A stretch of DNA of 64,000 bases from Nereocystis luetkeana. Lineage: Eukaryota > Sar > Phaeophyceae > Laminariales > Laminariaceae. Numbering within the stretch: the stretch's first letter is position 1; each line of letters starts with the position of its first letter. The notes beneath the pieces are model-generated. The model was given only the letters and a program-made list of their open reading frames with translations. It had not been told where the DNA came from and ran no database searches. Below are positions 42,341 to 55,400 of the stretch, piece after piece. The stretch spans positions 5,217,169 through 5,281,168 of the forward strand of contig JARUPZ010000004.1 in the NCBI GenBank assembly GCA_031213475.1, read 5' to 3'. The position numbers and the translations under genes are program-made.

Positions 42341-45300
42341 TGTCTATATATACTCAGCGTCCAGCATCGCAAGTTGACGGTAGTTTTATATGGTTCATGC
42401 AGAAGAAGTTGTTCACAACCTCGTCCCTGGTATCTGTTTAGAGCGTTTATTTTGTATTTGACATAATGTGGATTGAAACAGCGATGGCCGTGACCGCCGT
42501 GGCGAGCAAACCCGACGGCCGCGTGTGTTGTTTCCCCCACGCAAATACTACATATTCGACCAAATTATCTAAAAAAACAGACGGCCACGCAAATGCGATG
42601 TCTGATTTTGAGACAACAATTTTTAAGATTGATGCGCAGTTTCAGTTCACAAAATCACCAACCTCATGATTCCTAGTCGTTCTGGGCTGCCTCGTATGGC
42701 TGTTGCTTGATGTATCCGACGCCATCAAGCACGCACCGCGAGAGAGCCTTGACTGCTGCATATATTGAGCACTTTGGAGTACCTGGAACTATCTCAAGCT
42801 GTTTAGCCCATACGCCAGTTGGGGTTAGCTTTTGAATTTTGTAGCGCGTCTTGCGGTTTTTGACCAAATTCGACCTCACCTACGTTCAGGTGCGACGATC
42901 TTCAAATTATTGGTGAAAGGTAAACGGTTCGGTCGTGACAGAACTTTCGTAAGAGATGGAGGTATCTCAGCATAAGGCGCGACGATGTATGTCCTGGAAG
43001 GCGTAAGGTTCGGAGTGCTCAGCACCATGTCGATACAGCTTACAAAATAAAGACCCACTCCAACGGCTCAAATGCAGGATGTTGTACCATGTCGATCACT
43101 CAGAAACAGCAGACAGGCGAGTCTGTGTCGAACACCCCTCACATTCGTTCTGGTCGACGTGTGCGTCTCAAGCTGATGGTAACGTGGCTGAAACAAAGCG
43201 AAAGCGAGGTCGGGATTGGTCGATAGTGCATGTGTGGTTTACGATGTAATCAAACTCGTAACTCGTATGTTGAGGAAACAATCATTCGAAGGTTCCTTGT
43301 TGGTCTTCCTTACTTCGACGAACCCCACGGTGTGCGAGAGCGTCCACCGGCAAACTAAAAAATTCCGTGAAAGAGCAGTAAGAGTGCCGAACAATCTTCG
43401 CAACAATAATGAGGGTCTATAGAAGCAGGGTTGACTCCTTTCTCCAAATCTTATCGATATAGACGCTGAGAACACTACGTCGAACGAGTTTAAACGGAAC
43501 TCATTTGTCCTCTTGCGAATCCAAAAAATGAAACTATGGATGTCCTTCGAACCCGGTTCTGTTCCGCCACCCAGGTGGGACGCTGAAACATGATGCTCAT
43601 CAAGTTGCTGGCGCCCCTACTACTCGCGGTGGCTACGCATGGTGGGTGCATTTGACTGCATGCCATAACCTGGTGTGGGCTGGAGTTCTGGCGGAGTTGC
43701 GTATCGAGTAACGCACTGACCAAAAAACAGCCAGGTTCTATTTTGTAGAATATGTTGCTCAATTAATTACTGTACGTACATGAATGGTTGTTGTCGTCCT
43801 CTCGCGTGGTGATTAGCGATGTATTTCAGCCGCCGAGAGAGCTAGAGTCTGTAGGAGTAGACAAATCTATCAACTCTCGTAGTTATAAATGCCAGTGATA
43901 TATTTGAAAAGGAATAGAGAAAACTACAGGTTATCACGTATCCTGAGTTCAAAGAGAAACTACGAATTTCAAACGGGACGTGCGAGTGGGTCGGCGGGTA
44001 CTGAGCTGCCAAAATGCCTTGAATCCCAGAGTATTACGTCACTGACCTAACACCCCAGAAGGACGCATCAGGTTGCTACGACTGACTGCAATGAGGTTGT
44101 AATCGCGAGAACGGTCTTCACGTGTGTCTTCGTAATGATTTTGCAAATACAAACATCCGTTTGACCGAAACACAGCTTTGTCTTCTCCAAAAGTGAGCAA
44201 ATATGTATCTTGATTTTGCAATATTAATGGCTGCACTCTCGCGGTTTGAATTTTGTTCTGAATGGGGCGGTGTTGGCGGCAAAAAAAGCAGAACGAGGTG
44301 GTAGAACCCTTGTCAAGACCGTCCGTCGCTTCGACAATTCAACTTACCGTTAACTCGCCCCGCCCCTTCCCGTTGTATTTTACCGTACCGCCTTGTCGAA
44401 TACCTGTGCTCTAGATGCCCCGCCCCACAGTGAACACCTACCCCTGCTGTCCCGGCTGATCGTCGAGACTGCCCGTATCATCACATCCCACTCTTTACGT
44501 TACTCATTATATCCCGTCACAACACCATGAATAGAAACACGTGCTATACCCACCTGGATATTCGGAGGACGCCAGTATAGTTAGTCCTGTGACGGATGCG
44601 GCCGTCCAGACCTGACGAATTCGCTACAAATTTCAAATAATTCGCATACATACATACCAGGTATTGGTTGCCCTCGCGTCGGAATTTGAAAGGCCCATAT
44701 ATATTTTTAACATACTATTTACAATAAGAATCCTGTATAACGCAAGCGCTACCAATAACAAGCTCCCCTAATCACGAATTTAAGTTCTAACTTCGTTGTA
44801 CGAGAGACACCAAAATTTGAAATTCTTACAGTTGAAATAAAAATGCGAATCATACCAAACGGTACCGTCTCGTCCCGTCGTGAATTCATATATTCACCAA
44901 ACTATTGGGTCGATAACCAAAACGACTCAACCGTCCCGTCCCGTCGCGATGAAAGCGATTTATACCGCCCGGACTTATGCTCGAGGTCTGGAATATTTGC
45001 ACCGTAGAAGCAATTCCCGTCGAGAACGTTAACGTCCACTCTTGTCTTGTGTCGACTCCAGTAAACTCGAAGGTTCATGTGTTTTTCTGTTTCATCGCAA
45101 ACTTATGTACTGTTCTCCTCTCGAACGTCGATTCAATAGTCCGACCACAAATAAAATATAATTTTTTCCAGCCATGAGAGCAGGCGTTGATCTTACGCCT
45201 CTGCGGCTAAAATACAGCGCTTGCTGATGCCATGCGAAAATCACGGTCGAAGGCAACTGCTCAAGAAGAGACCGATAGGGCATTGAACGCCATCTCAAGT

Positions 45301-46270
45301 ACGATCCAGTTGAAGTCATTTGCACCTCTTCGGTTATTATGTTCGTTGCCACTTTTACTATGAAATAGCGTGGACTACCTCCCCGCACAGTGGCGAAATA
45401 GGGTATTGCATTTACGCAAAGTCGTTTTAACTTGAGAAAAAAACAAGACGCAGGTCTTGGCCAAGTTAGGATGATCTGTTCGTCAGTCGCGTACGGTATG
45501 TCCTTCTCAAAAAACGACGGGTGAACCATTGAGCAGTAATATCAGAGCGACCACGTGTGCCACGGGGCTGGCATGAATAACGCGCACCGTCCGATTGTTT
45601 TATTGTTCGCCTAATAATGCCTCAACGCATTATGTGGCCGTTGGACACGTTTTGGATGCTTATGTTTTTTTCCCACAGGTCAAAGCCGGTGCCGTTTGGA
45701 TGATTCGTGCGCGCCTGGACTTACGATCGTGTAAGTAACATAATAGGCTTGGTCGGTAAGGTGCATAGCAAACGTGGACACAGGCGGAGGGAGTTAGCGT
45801 TACAACCTTGTCTCTAGGCGTATCTGAAAGCAATGGGGTATTTTGCAACCCAACATATCATCGGACTTGGTGCAGGCAATGCCTGCCTGGTCGGTGAAAA
45901 CCAGACGTGCTCCGTCCCGTCGTTATCCCCACCCCACTAGGCGTGCCTGGAAACTATAAGGCATTCTGCTACCTTTAATCAGCGTCGAGTATTCCAGTAT
46001 CTTGGCAATCACAACGTACGCTGTCTACAAAACACAAGCAGACCGATGAACAGGTAACATGTGTCCCTGGCCGATATGTTGGCCCGTGGATTATACAATC
46101 ACGTGACAACGGTAACCGTGCCGGCTTGTTAAGATATCGTTTGCCGTTCATTAATAGTTATCTCATTCCAATCGAATCTTCGCGCCCTTTCCCTCAGCCC
46201 GAAACATAGTTCCCGAAAATGGGCACCTATGAAGTCTATGTATGCACTAACTTGGTGCTTGTTGATGGCA
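42341..46270. other. Gene-poor stretch upstream of LRR gene
   Basis: Several short open frames (for example 42466-42669 and 43216-43422) show no domain or splice structure that I can support. No SINE-A, LINE or MITE copy was recognised. The last few hundred bases must hold the LRR gene promoter, but no TATA box or other element stands out. Confidence 0.4.
44340..44960 (-). repeat. Dispersed CCGTCCC / CCCGCCCC repeats
   Basis: Scattered units such as CCCCGCCCCTTCCCGTTG (44357), ACCGTCTCGTCCCGTCGTG (44866) and ACCGTCCCGTCCCGTCGCG (44931) resemble the array at 20515-20850. They are spread wider apart and more worn. Confidence 0.45.
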
Positions 46271-46310
46271 GCTCCCGCCTGTAACGAAAGCCTTCGCATT
46301 TATTGCGACC
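46271..46310 (+). promoter_or_regulatory. Possible 5' UTR exon start before the ATG
   Basis: TGTTGATGGCAG just before 46271 would serve as a splice acceptor, followed by a 40-nt leader with an in-frame TAA before ATG. If used, the start codon sits in the second transcribed exon. This is only sequence resemblance. Confidence 0.3.
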
Positions 46311-46414
46311 ATGTCCGGCGACAGGGAGCTTGACATCTGTGCGTTCACAGACGAAGACTTGGACGATCTCGCGGCATGCTTCGACAACGTAGGGCGGGGC
46401 AACATCGAGCACCT
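46311..46414 (+). CDS. LRR gene exon 1 (start exon)
   Basis: 104 nt. Begins ATG TCC GGC; the protein starts MSGDRELDICAFTDEDLDDL and ends ...NIEHL, so the last part already fits the end of an LRR. Donor CCT|GTGAGT, phase 2. The N-terminus is acidic and has no hydrophobic signal. It is the only exon here with an upstream in-frame stop and a plausible start. Confidence 0.7.
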
Positions 46415-49400
46415 GTGAGTAGCGTTACCAGAAGGGCGTAAAACCTGTTTGGTGGCCCCATATGTTGTTTTCGCGGAAACAATTCTGCCATCGTCTGCAT
46501 ATCAATACCCGACATCACGAGCTTGACGTAGGGGTCGGGCCGGGGCCGTTGGATATTTTCATTTGCACTCTGCACATTCACATCCAATTGTTTAGGCTTC
46601 TAACAGTCTCGGCACAAACGTGGAATGAAGATGGGTGCAAGTAGTTGCCTTCGCTGGGTAGAACGTGGAACGTATTGTATTCAAAGCAAATACAAACCTT
46701 CGACAAACGCTTTGGATGGTTCCTTAAAAGCTGCCGTGTTATGTTTCAGTATGTTTCGTTGATATGTGACCCTTACCCATGAATTGGTGCTGGCGACGTC
46801 TCCCGTTCTTGCCGATGTCACGCCGTTCGACCCCGTATTTGGCGTCGGCACCTTAACCCAGGAACCTACGCAGGAATGATCTCGACAACATCCCTCCTGG
46901 TTTCTTCGAGGGCTTCGACGCTCTCACCGACTTGTGAGTGACGCGCGTGCCAAGCACATGCCTGGAGATAGTCGTGTAGAAATCTTGTCTATTTTAAAGT
47001 CTCGGTCCTCATTTCTGTGGACGCTGGACGTTCATAAACTTCCTGTTTCTCCTACGAAGTATATGTTCGGAGGTTTTTAATACAAGACCTACTCGTCTCC
47101 TCAAGAACGCCTCCCGCGTGAAACGTCAGCACCTGCACTGCTGAATCTGATTTGGAAGATGTAGTTTACTGATTGATGGCAGCTATACCATGGGCCACCC
47201 TGTATACACACCTTGGGGGTAATGACCGTAGTTCACTATTGACTCACGGAACCAACGAGGCGTGGGTCCGGAGTAGTGCGCGCAGTGGACACGGCTCGTT
47301 CCTCCGGCGTTCACGTGGTTTACATGTTTCATGGATTCTTCTGGACGAGCGAATCGTTGTATGAATCATACGGTACCCTCTCGCTACCTTAGAATGTGTA
47401 TGTCATTGGTAACCCACGGCGAGTAGCATTCCCAAGGCTGTACGTACAGTAGTCGACAAACCTCCCCCGCCTGTACCCCAACGATGATGCAGGGACATGG
47501 ACCTAAACGAGTTGACTCCGCAAGCCGGAACCTTCCGGGGTCTCACCGCTTTGGATTCACTGTGAGCGTGGTAGCTTTAGTGCTAGCTACTAATAGATAC
47601 CTGGTAGACTTCATGTCGTTTCGTGGTCTAGTTGTGCACGTAAACGTATGAGTCAGGCGTATGTCTGGGCAACGAGCTCGGTTGACGTGTGTGGAAGTGC
47701 TTGCCTGCTGGAGAGTAAAAGCTGCTGTGATGTACTACCTCACTATCACAGTAGGCGATAGACAGTGTGCACGATGAACGCATTCGTGGTATTTGCATCC
47801 AAGCGCCTCTCTGTACGTGTTACGGAAAACTCTTGCAACGCCCAGTTGATATGGGCTGCGGCAGATGAGGTTTTGAATTTGCCTGGAACGTCGTACCAAC
47901 GCTCTGTCGCCATCTGTCGCCCCTGTCGTTTCCTTCCGGCCTGACCCCAACTCTGGTGTGCCGATTGCATTCCATAGAATCCTTACTCGGAACGGCATCA
48001 CCAGCTTGCCATCGGGTTTCTTCGAGGGTATGGATTCTCTACGCCACCTGTAAGCGAGCCGTTGCATGCACTATAGAGGTCGAGCACTTGCTCTACAAAT
48101 GCTACTTTTCGTGCCTAAACTTGACGGTACGTTCATTCCGCTCTTTCGCCTGCTGTGGTGCTAATCGGGCCGCCTTCTCGGCTTGAGCTCGTAAAATTGC
48201 TCGGATGTATATATCACATTTCAGCGGCACTGAATATATGGCCTTGACAGTTTTTGGTTACACGATCGGGTTAAGACGTTTCTCGCCAATGAAATGACTG
48301 TTGAATATGGGAAGTGGCAAAGAGGCATCTCTATCCTGATTTGAATTGCTTAACGTTGCATGTGAGCGCCGCACGTTTGCGCCTTTGTCCTCAACCGTCT
48401 ACTGGGGTATTAACAATTTGCAGGGTCCCCGACGGTTCCTCGAGGGTGGGTGCATGCTCTGACCGTGCTGTTACCAACATTATTGGTCCTGCCGGTGTCT
48501 TATCACAGCAAACTGATTGGCAGGTATCACTCTCACAAGCACATATAACCGCTTTGTGGGGGGTCGAACGAAGGTTTCAGCCCCTAAAAGGCTGCGTTTG
48601 AAGCGTCCCCTAAGCCGATCATCTCTGTGTGTCGTCCGTATTTATGAGCCGATCGTCACGTTTTGCCGGCAGTGCGCTCCATGGTATAATATTCGATCAA
48701 CAGTTTATCAGACCGATACATTATGACTGACTGCGCCCGCCGCCTTTACAAAAGGCACACCTCTAAATCAAGTGTGCTATGATTTCCGCTTCCATGACGC
48801 GCCAGGGACCTTTTCAGGAACAACATCGAACTCGCGGCCGGCGACTTCATGAATGCCACATCCTTGGAAGTACTGTGAGAGTAATACCACCAACATTTTC
48901 GATTTGTACGTACGACAATAGGGTTTCGTAGAGTGCTTTCAAAAGATTGGTTGCATGCTCGCCTTCGCTAAAGCCTTTCAGAAATGCAGCCCCGTTATAG
49001 AGATCCACCACTCGAGTTATAAGTAAGTTGTTCCCCCAATGGGACACGTGGTTATTTACGGCTTAAAAATACGTAAAGAAATATTAACTTAACCACGAGG
49101 AATACGGTGGAACTTAGGTGTAAATATGGCTGAATTCAGTAAACTTGGCCTCTGCATTCAAGGAACGAATTGCTACGGCCGAACATAACCCGTCGTTATC
49201 AAATAAAAGCGTGCCTGGGCCAACCTAGGTACGAACCTTGTTACCACGCTGCGTTACAGCGGTGTCACCCCGTTTCCAACCGTATGGTGATGCGCTGCAA
49301 CAGACTCATGAGGGACACCATCGCCGGTAGTCTTCCCTCTGGCGTCTTCGAGGGTTTGGACTCCTTAACAACCCTGTGAGTAAGCCCACCGTTTGGACCT

Positions 49401-52400
49401 GTGCCAGAAGGAAGAACCAGAGCTCTGAGTTTTTCTCACACGGTAATGACGTCAACGGTGCGCCTTACACTGGCGTACCTGAGAAGGCGTTCTACTATAG
49501 AGGTATTCTCTCTAGGGAACAAAGCTTTCTGAGTCACCACGGCATCCCTACCGGGCGCCAGTTGAAGGAGGCACACTACCCATATCGTGGGGGTATCCGT
49601 CTTATTTTGAAGTGCTTGGCCCACACACTTCAAAGCTCAGTCGTATCGTTAGAATCAGCATGGCAACTTGGATGGACGTAAGATCCGGAGAAACCGCTAT
49701 CGTGGAACGCCTCAAAGCGAGAGTGCCTATCGAGTGGGCGATATGTGTTGGGTTCGGTTTCTCTGCGCGCTGACAAATCATACCGCGAGCCGGTCGTCGT
49801 GGTCAGCGCGGCCCAACAATGACAGGTTCATTTGGTCGCTGGGCTGGCTCACTCAGCACCGCCATGCATTCAATAGTCTGCGATCTATGCAACATGCCTG
49901 CATGCGTTCTCTGTCGTTTTTACTGCGGTCTCCATCGAAGCTGTGGAGAAAGGCGCGGGTTTTCAAACTGTCTAGCGAAGATCCTTCCCAAGCGCGAACC
50001 CATTGAACGACGAACCTCTCCTGTTTTCGTGTGCAAGGACCATCAAAAGCGTTGACGTCTGATGCGACTGTGTCAGCGATTAACACCAGGCATTTTCGGG
50101 CATCTGTTCTCCGTCTCGTGCGTACTTACCGACCAGGGATATAAACGAAAACCGGTTGACAGCGTTGCCGTTTGGCGTGTTCGATGGTCTGCCTGACCTG
50201 CAAGAGCTGTGAGTGTGCCTTGATAGTGCGCAAGCTATGCAGGGATTGGGTTAAGATTATAAAAGCCTTTGGATTGATACAGCGTAAATGACAGGTTGTC
50301 CCGTGAGCAGGTACGTGTACATGCATTGCAAGAAACTCAGTCCAACTGATACGAGCACAGCTCACCCTACTGCAAGTAGTCTCCAGGGAGCACCAAGTGA
50401 ATCATTGTTGCGGGCGACTTGTCTTTCACGCATGTCTAATCGTCACGTTGGGCGCCCTCGTACAGCCATACACATTGGTCCTCGGTTTCCACTGCCGCGT
50501 AAGTGTCCATGTTCATTCATCGTGATAGGACAAAGAGGCAGGCGATGAAATTGGTAATGTTATTGGTCGCGCTGGTAACACGGGGGCAGGATCAATTTGG
50601 TCTCTCAAATGTACCGAAACATAAGACACGCTTTCCCTCTTAAAAATTGTTTCCAGAGTCAAATACTTCAAGGATGAAATAAAACTATTTTTTTTCTTGA
50701 CGGTCGAATTAGCTCATGCGGTACGTCAAACCAGTACTAACAACTCCCGTTTTCTAACGTCTATTGGTCGTTTATCTCCTTACGTCCGACCAGTGTTCTG
50801 TCGAATAACCTCATTGCCGCCTTGCCCGACGGAATCTTCGGCGATCTGCCTAGTCTTCGAGAACTGTGAGTGCGCCCTGGTGATGATGCGTTCACCTGGC
50901 AGGGACCGAAAACTAGAATAGCGAGGTATGACCAGGTATATATTACGGATTCGCAAAGGATGCAATTGTTGGCCAGTACACCAGTGGCCATGCGGACTTT
51001 CGTTGTAGCCGATGTGCCACAAGCCCAACCGCCCCGGCCCTGCAAGGTTACATTCACCCATTATCGATTTGATATCGCGGGTTGACTGGTTGCGGTTATC
51101 CTCCATCACCCCCCCCCACTCTGCTTCCTGTCGAGTAGAAAGCGCGCGTTTGGGCTACAGACGCGTTGGACGGTAGCGATGGCTCAATCCCGCAAATAGT
51201 TTTTTTCTGAATGACGGGGTTACTCATCCCAAAAATATTCAGAATACCAGTTATGTTTCGCTTTTTTTTTTTTTTTGTATCCTGGGCGATGCGATTATTC
51301 ATCGGGACGCCGTTGAAATTTACTCAGGTCAGTTGTCGGGTGAAACATGGAGCTCCCTGAGAGAGGAGCCCCCCAAAAAAACAAAACTGCGAAACTCTAC
51401 CTTAGAACGTTTCTCAGTAATCCATCTCAATTGGACGATTTCCACAAGGCTGGTGCGCGTGCAAGCCGTGTCATAATGTGCTCAAATGTGAAGTGTTACC
51501 TGATCAACGAGGCATGCATACGGGGACCAGAAGCAAAAACCCATGTTAATATTGCAACACCTACCTCGTTGCCACACGCCACACGTTGCTGTCTTTCGGA
51601 CAGATTTGCTCCCTTGCTCCCGGTGTTAATCTTTCGTGTTCGTATGGCCTCACCATTACTTCCCCAAGCATGAAACCGCAAACGCCCAGCAGACCACACG
51701 GCACCCGTGCCGTGCTGGACGTTCCTCGTGTGGACAAGACGCGAGCGGTTTGCGGGGATCATAGTTCATTCAAAACAGGATGGAACAGCAACTCGGGCTT
51801 CCGTCGACAGTGTCGGTCGTACCTGAGTGACGGTCGCCCTCCTGTTTCTATGGGCTACGCCTGTGTTCCTCTTCTTGCAAGGGAGTTAATAGACAAGCAA
51901 TGTCCGTGCGATTAGCTCGCTCTTAAACGGGCTTTTGATGAGTTCTGAGGACGGTCTTTTTTAAAATATAGTACCAATGCCCAAATATCATTTTCGAGTG
52001 CTGAGCGTAGCGCGGCATGTGTTTGGCGATACCTGGTACGTGTTCTTAGGTCGAGGCTCACATGCATTGTTTTTTTTGCTCTTCATCGCATCGTGTACAT
52101 TGCAAGAGTTTGTGGGTCCTGTGTGAGACTGATAATAGTCGGTAAAATCACTCTGCATCGCTCAGATACCATATTCAACCAGTGGAAATTGTTATTCCTT
52201 CTTGTCGTCTCTTGCCTCATGACAAACCAGGAACGTTAGGTCCAACAATTTCGTGAACTGGACAGCCGGAATATTGGATGGTTCGACTTCCCTCACGCAT
52301 CTGTGAGTGACGCGATGTATCACTACGTACATTCCCCAACTTTATATGCACAAAAACATTCATCTCGCGGAACTGTGCATGGCAAGAGAGATTCTAAAGT

Positions 52401-55400
52401 GGCACGAACGAATTACGGGCGGCCGCGCTATAAACGATAAAGTGGCGATACGGCTCACCGCAGTTCCTCGCCCACGTGAAGGCATGCGCTAAGGCGGCAT
52501 AAGCATAACACCGAGATGCACGTTGACCAACTTCGAAGACCTCCATAAGCGTTTTTCAAGTGTCTGGTTGGGTTCGTAATATCGCGAGGAAACAGCAGTG
52601 TTTACAGTTACTTTGCGTTTTGACCATGCGTGGAAGACACATTAAACCTGGATGGACCCTATCAAGCGGGACGTCGGCCATTTACGACACATGCTGCAAG
52701 TGACACCTTCTGTTTTCAAATAGCATGGGAAATCATGTGAGCTCATCACTGAGATTATTGATTGGGTTGGAAGAAAAGTTGCTATAGTCGACACAAACAA
52801 GCCCATCAGGCCCAGGTATATCGCATGGTCAAACCATCGATTGGTTGGCCTGTTTCCGCTCGTTCCGTTACAGGCGGCTTGGCGACATGCGGTTCCTAAA
52901 TCTGGAAGCAGGGACCTTCGACGGAACGCCAAATTTGGAGTTCTTGTGAGTGGCGCGAACAACTATGGGTGAAAAAAATAACACGAGCAGTTCCTGTTAT
53001 CCGCGCCAAGCCAGAAATAAATCTTGCCTCCCGTAGTCGGTGCCCGGTTGAGTATATTCGAGTCAAGCAAGGACGTGTTTGCCCGTATGATATCTCCTCT
53101 ACTGGCGATGACCCGTTCAACGGGGCAGACAGATGAACAAAAACCTTTTGCGAGAACGTACGAGAACCAATGCTGGCACGAGCCTAGCGAAATCCACTAA
53201 CCTTGGTCGTTGGACTGTAGAAGATTGGTGCAACCCTTGGCATCGACACATATCTCTCCGAATCCATTTGAAGTGGAAACCACAGTACCAGGTACGTAAT
53301 ATTCGTCTGCTGTAGAGTGCTATTACGGGGGACCATAGTAGTGTAATGTGCTATTACACGCGACCATGATAAATAGGACCAATCAGTGTTAGTAAACATA
53401 TTTAAATATTAGTGTTTTTGTGGGTACCATGGGTCTTATTCATTATGGTCGCCCGTACTAGCGTTCAAGGGTACGGACGTTCGGCGTCGCTGTTCCACGA
53501 CAAGTGACAAGACGTTGTGTGTGAGAGTTGTTCGGTACTACTGTCGTCTGCGTTGTCGATTTCCTGTCATCGCACCCAGGGATTTCTCTTTCAACTCCGG
53601 GGCTATTCTTCCGGCAGGAATCTTCGATCCCATCGCCGGATCTCTCAAAACATTGTGAGTAATGCCACAAGCCACCAACCCAGTTCACTCAAGGTAATGC
53701 TATCATGTTTCGAGTGGAAAGTGCAGGATGGTTCCCTGGCGCTAGTGTTAAGACGTTCGTTTGGAATTCGTATTGTACCGGGCCGAGATACGGAGCACCA
53801 CGCAATATTTCCTTTTCTAGTCACAGATGCGGTCATATGTGGTCGTTGGCGTTAGGCCTTAGTAGACGGTTTCATTTTTACGTTTGTACGCCGGGAAGTC
53901 ACACGACGCTTTTTTTTTACGCAGCGCTGTGCATGCTTGAGCTGTACAATAACGTCGCCTCACCAATACGTTATACGTTGGGAGCTGCCACATATTGAAA
54001 AATGCTGTATTGTACCAGGTACTACACACGACTATTGAATGACTGCAGCTTTCAACCCAGTGACCGCAGAAGGATCGTTGCCCGAGAAAAGTTTACTTCT
54101 CATGTTATTGGAGAAGTGTCGCGAGCGAGTCGGAAGAAAATGGCCGAGCATAATGATGGTTGTGTTTTCACGTAAGCTTTTTTATCTGACATCATGCATG
54201 TGGTCACAACACCCGCGGTAAAAAACAACGCATCTCGTTGGGAGGAAAAACACCAGTACGATACAATGCGCACTTGGGTATGGCAGCTGTCAGCAAGAAG
54301 ACGGTACTATCGAGCTGTGGTGTTCCGTCCCGTATTACCCGAACCCAAATATACTAGGGCCACATAGATTGGAAATTTGTACACTATATACAACAAAAAA
54401 TAGGAACGGAAAACGCGAAGAGATACCTTTAAAATAATATATAGAAGAGAACTAGAAGAGGCGACAACGAAGCACAGGGCGCAACCCGAGTCCCGGTGAC
54501 TAGATTCCTGTTTGCCGGTACGATCAGTCCAATGGTATCTTCAGCTCATTGATCAACATCGGTTGTCACATGAAGATGAAATGGGAGGCAAGGAAGTAAA
54601 GAGAGGGTAACGACAAATAATCGATAAAAACAAATTTGGGCAGTCTTAGGTCCAGCCGGTGAATCATTCACGACAAAACAGACCCAGGGAGGACAGAGAC
54701 AGACATACCAACGGGGGGCTATGAAACACACATCGTCAAGAAAATTGAAGAATAAAGATAATCAGCAAATGGTTCTGAAGGGTTACACAGTTCGTATCTC
54801 CGACGCCGAATGGTAGATTACGAGCGGGAGAGCAATACCGACTTATCAGCGGATCCGCCATCCCAATATCGAAAACATTAAGTTCTAAAAACATGTAAAC
54901 AGGGATTGTAACCTGTCCTTACTAGGAAGGAGTCACTGGGTGTTCCAACTAGAAGAATGTCCATAGCCAGGTTCCGGAGGGTGTCATTACTTTTTTAAGC
55001 TAGCCTACCTACTGTCGCTATGCCTCATACAACGTGGCTCCTCTTTCCTATCATGCATCGAAGGTATACCATTGAGAGGTTTGGACAGGGGCCATACCTT
55101 GAGCTCATAACCGTTACTATTTCGCCTTGTATCTGGCGAAGTGAGTACACATACATATAAAACAACCCCGAAAAACGTGATTTGCCCACTGATATGATGG
55201 GCAATGATTGCCAAACTTGCGTACCATATCAATACACTCATCTGTCGATGGACGAGCACTAACGGCAGGATACTGATTTCAAAATCACGAATGCTCGTAA
55301 TCACACGGTCGGGGTAAAACCGACGTGCCTGTACCCATGATCTCAATACAAAAGGTGGCCTGCACCATCCCTACGACTAGACGTTGCAGTGGCGCATGCG

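Noticed and set aside
46311-46414. Signal peptide at the LRR protein start
   Set aside because: The first 35 residues are acidic with no hydrophobic core, so secretion is not supported by this start.
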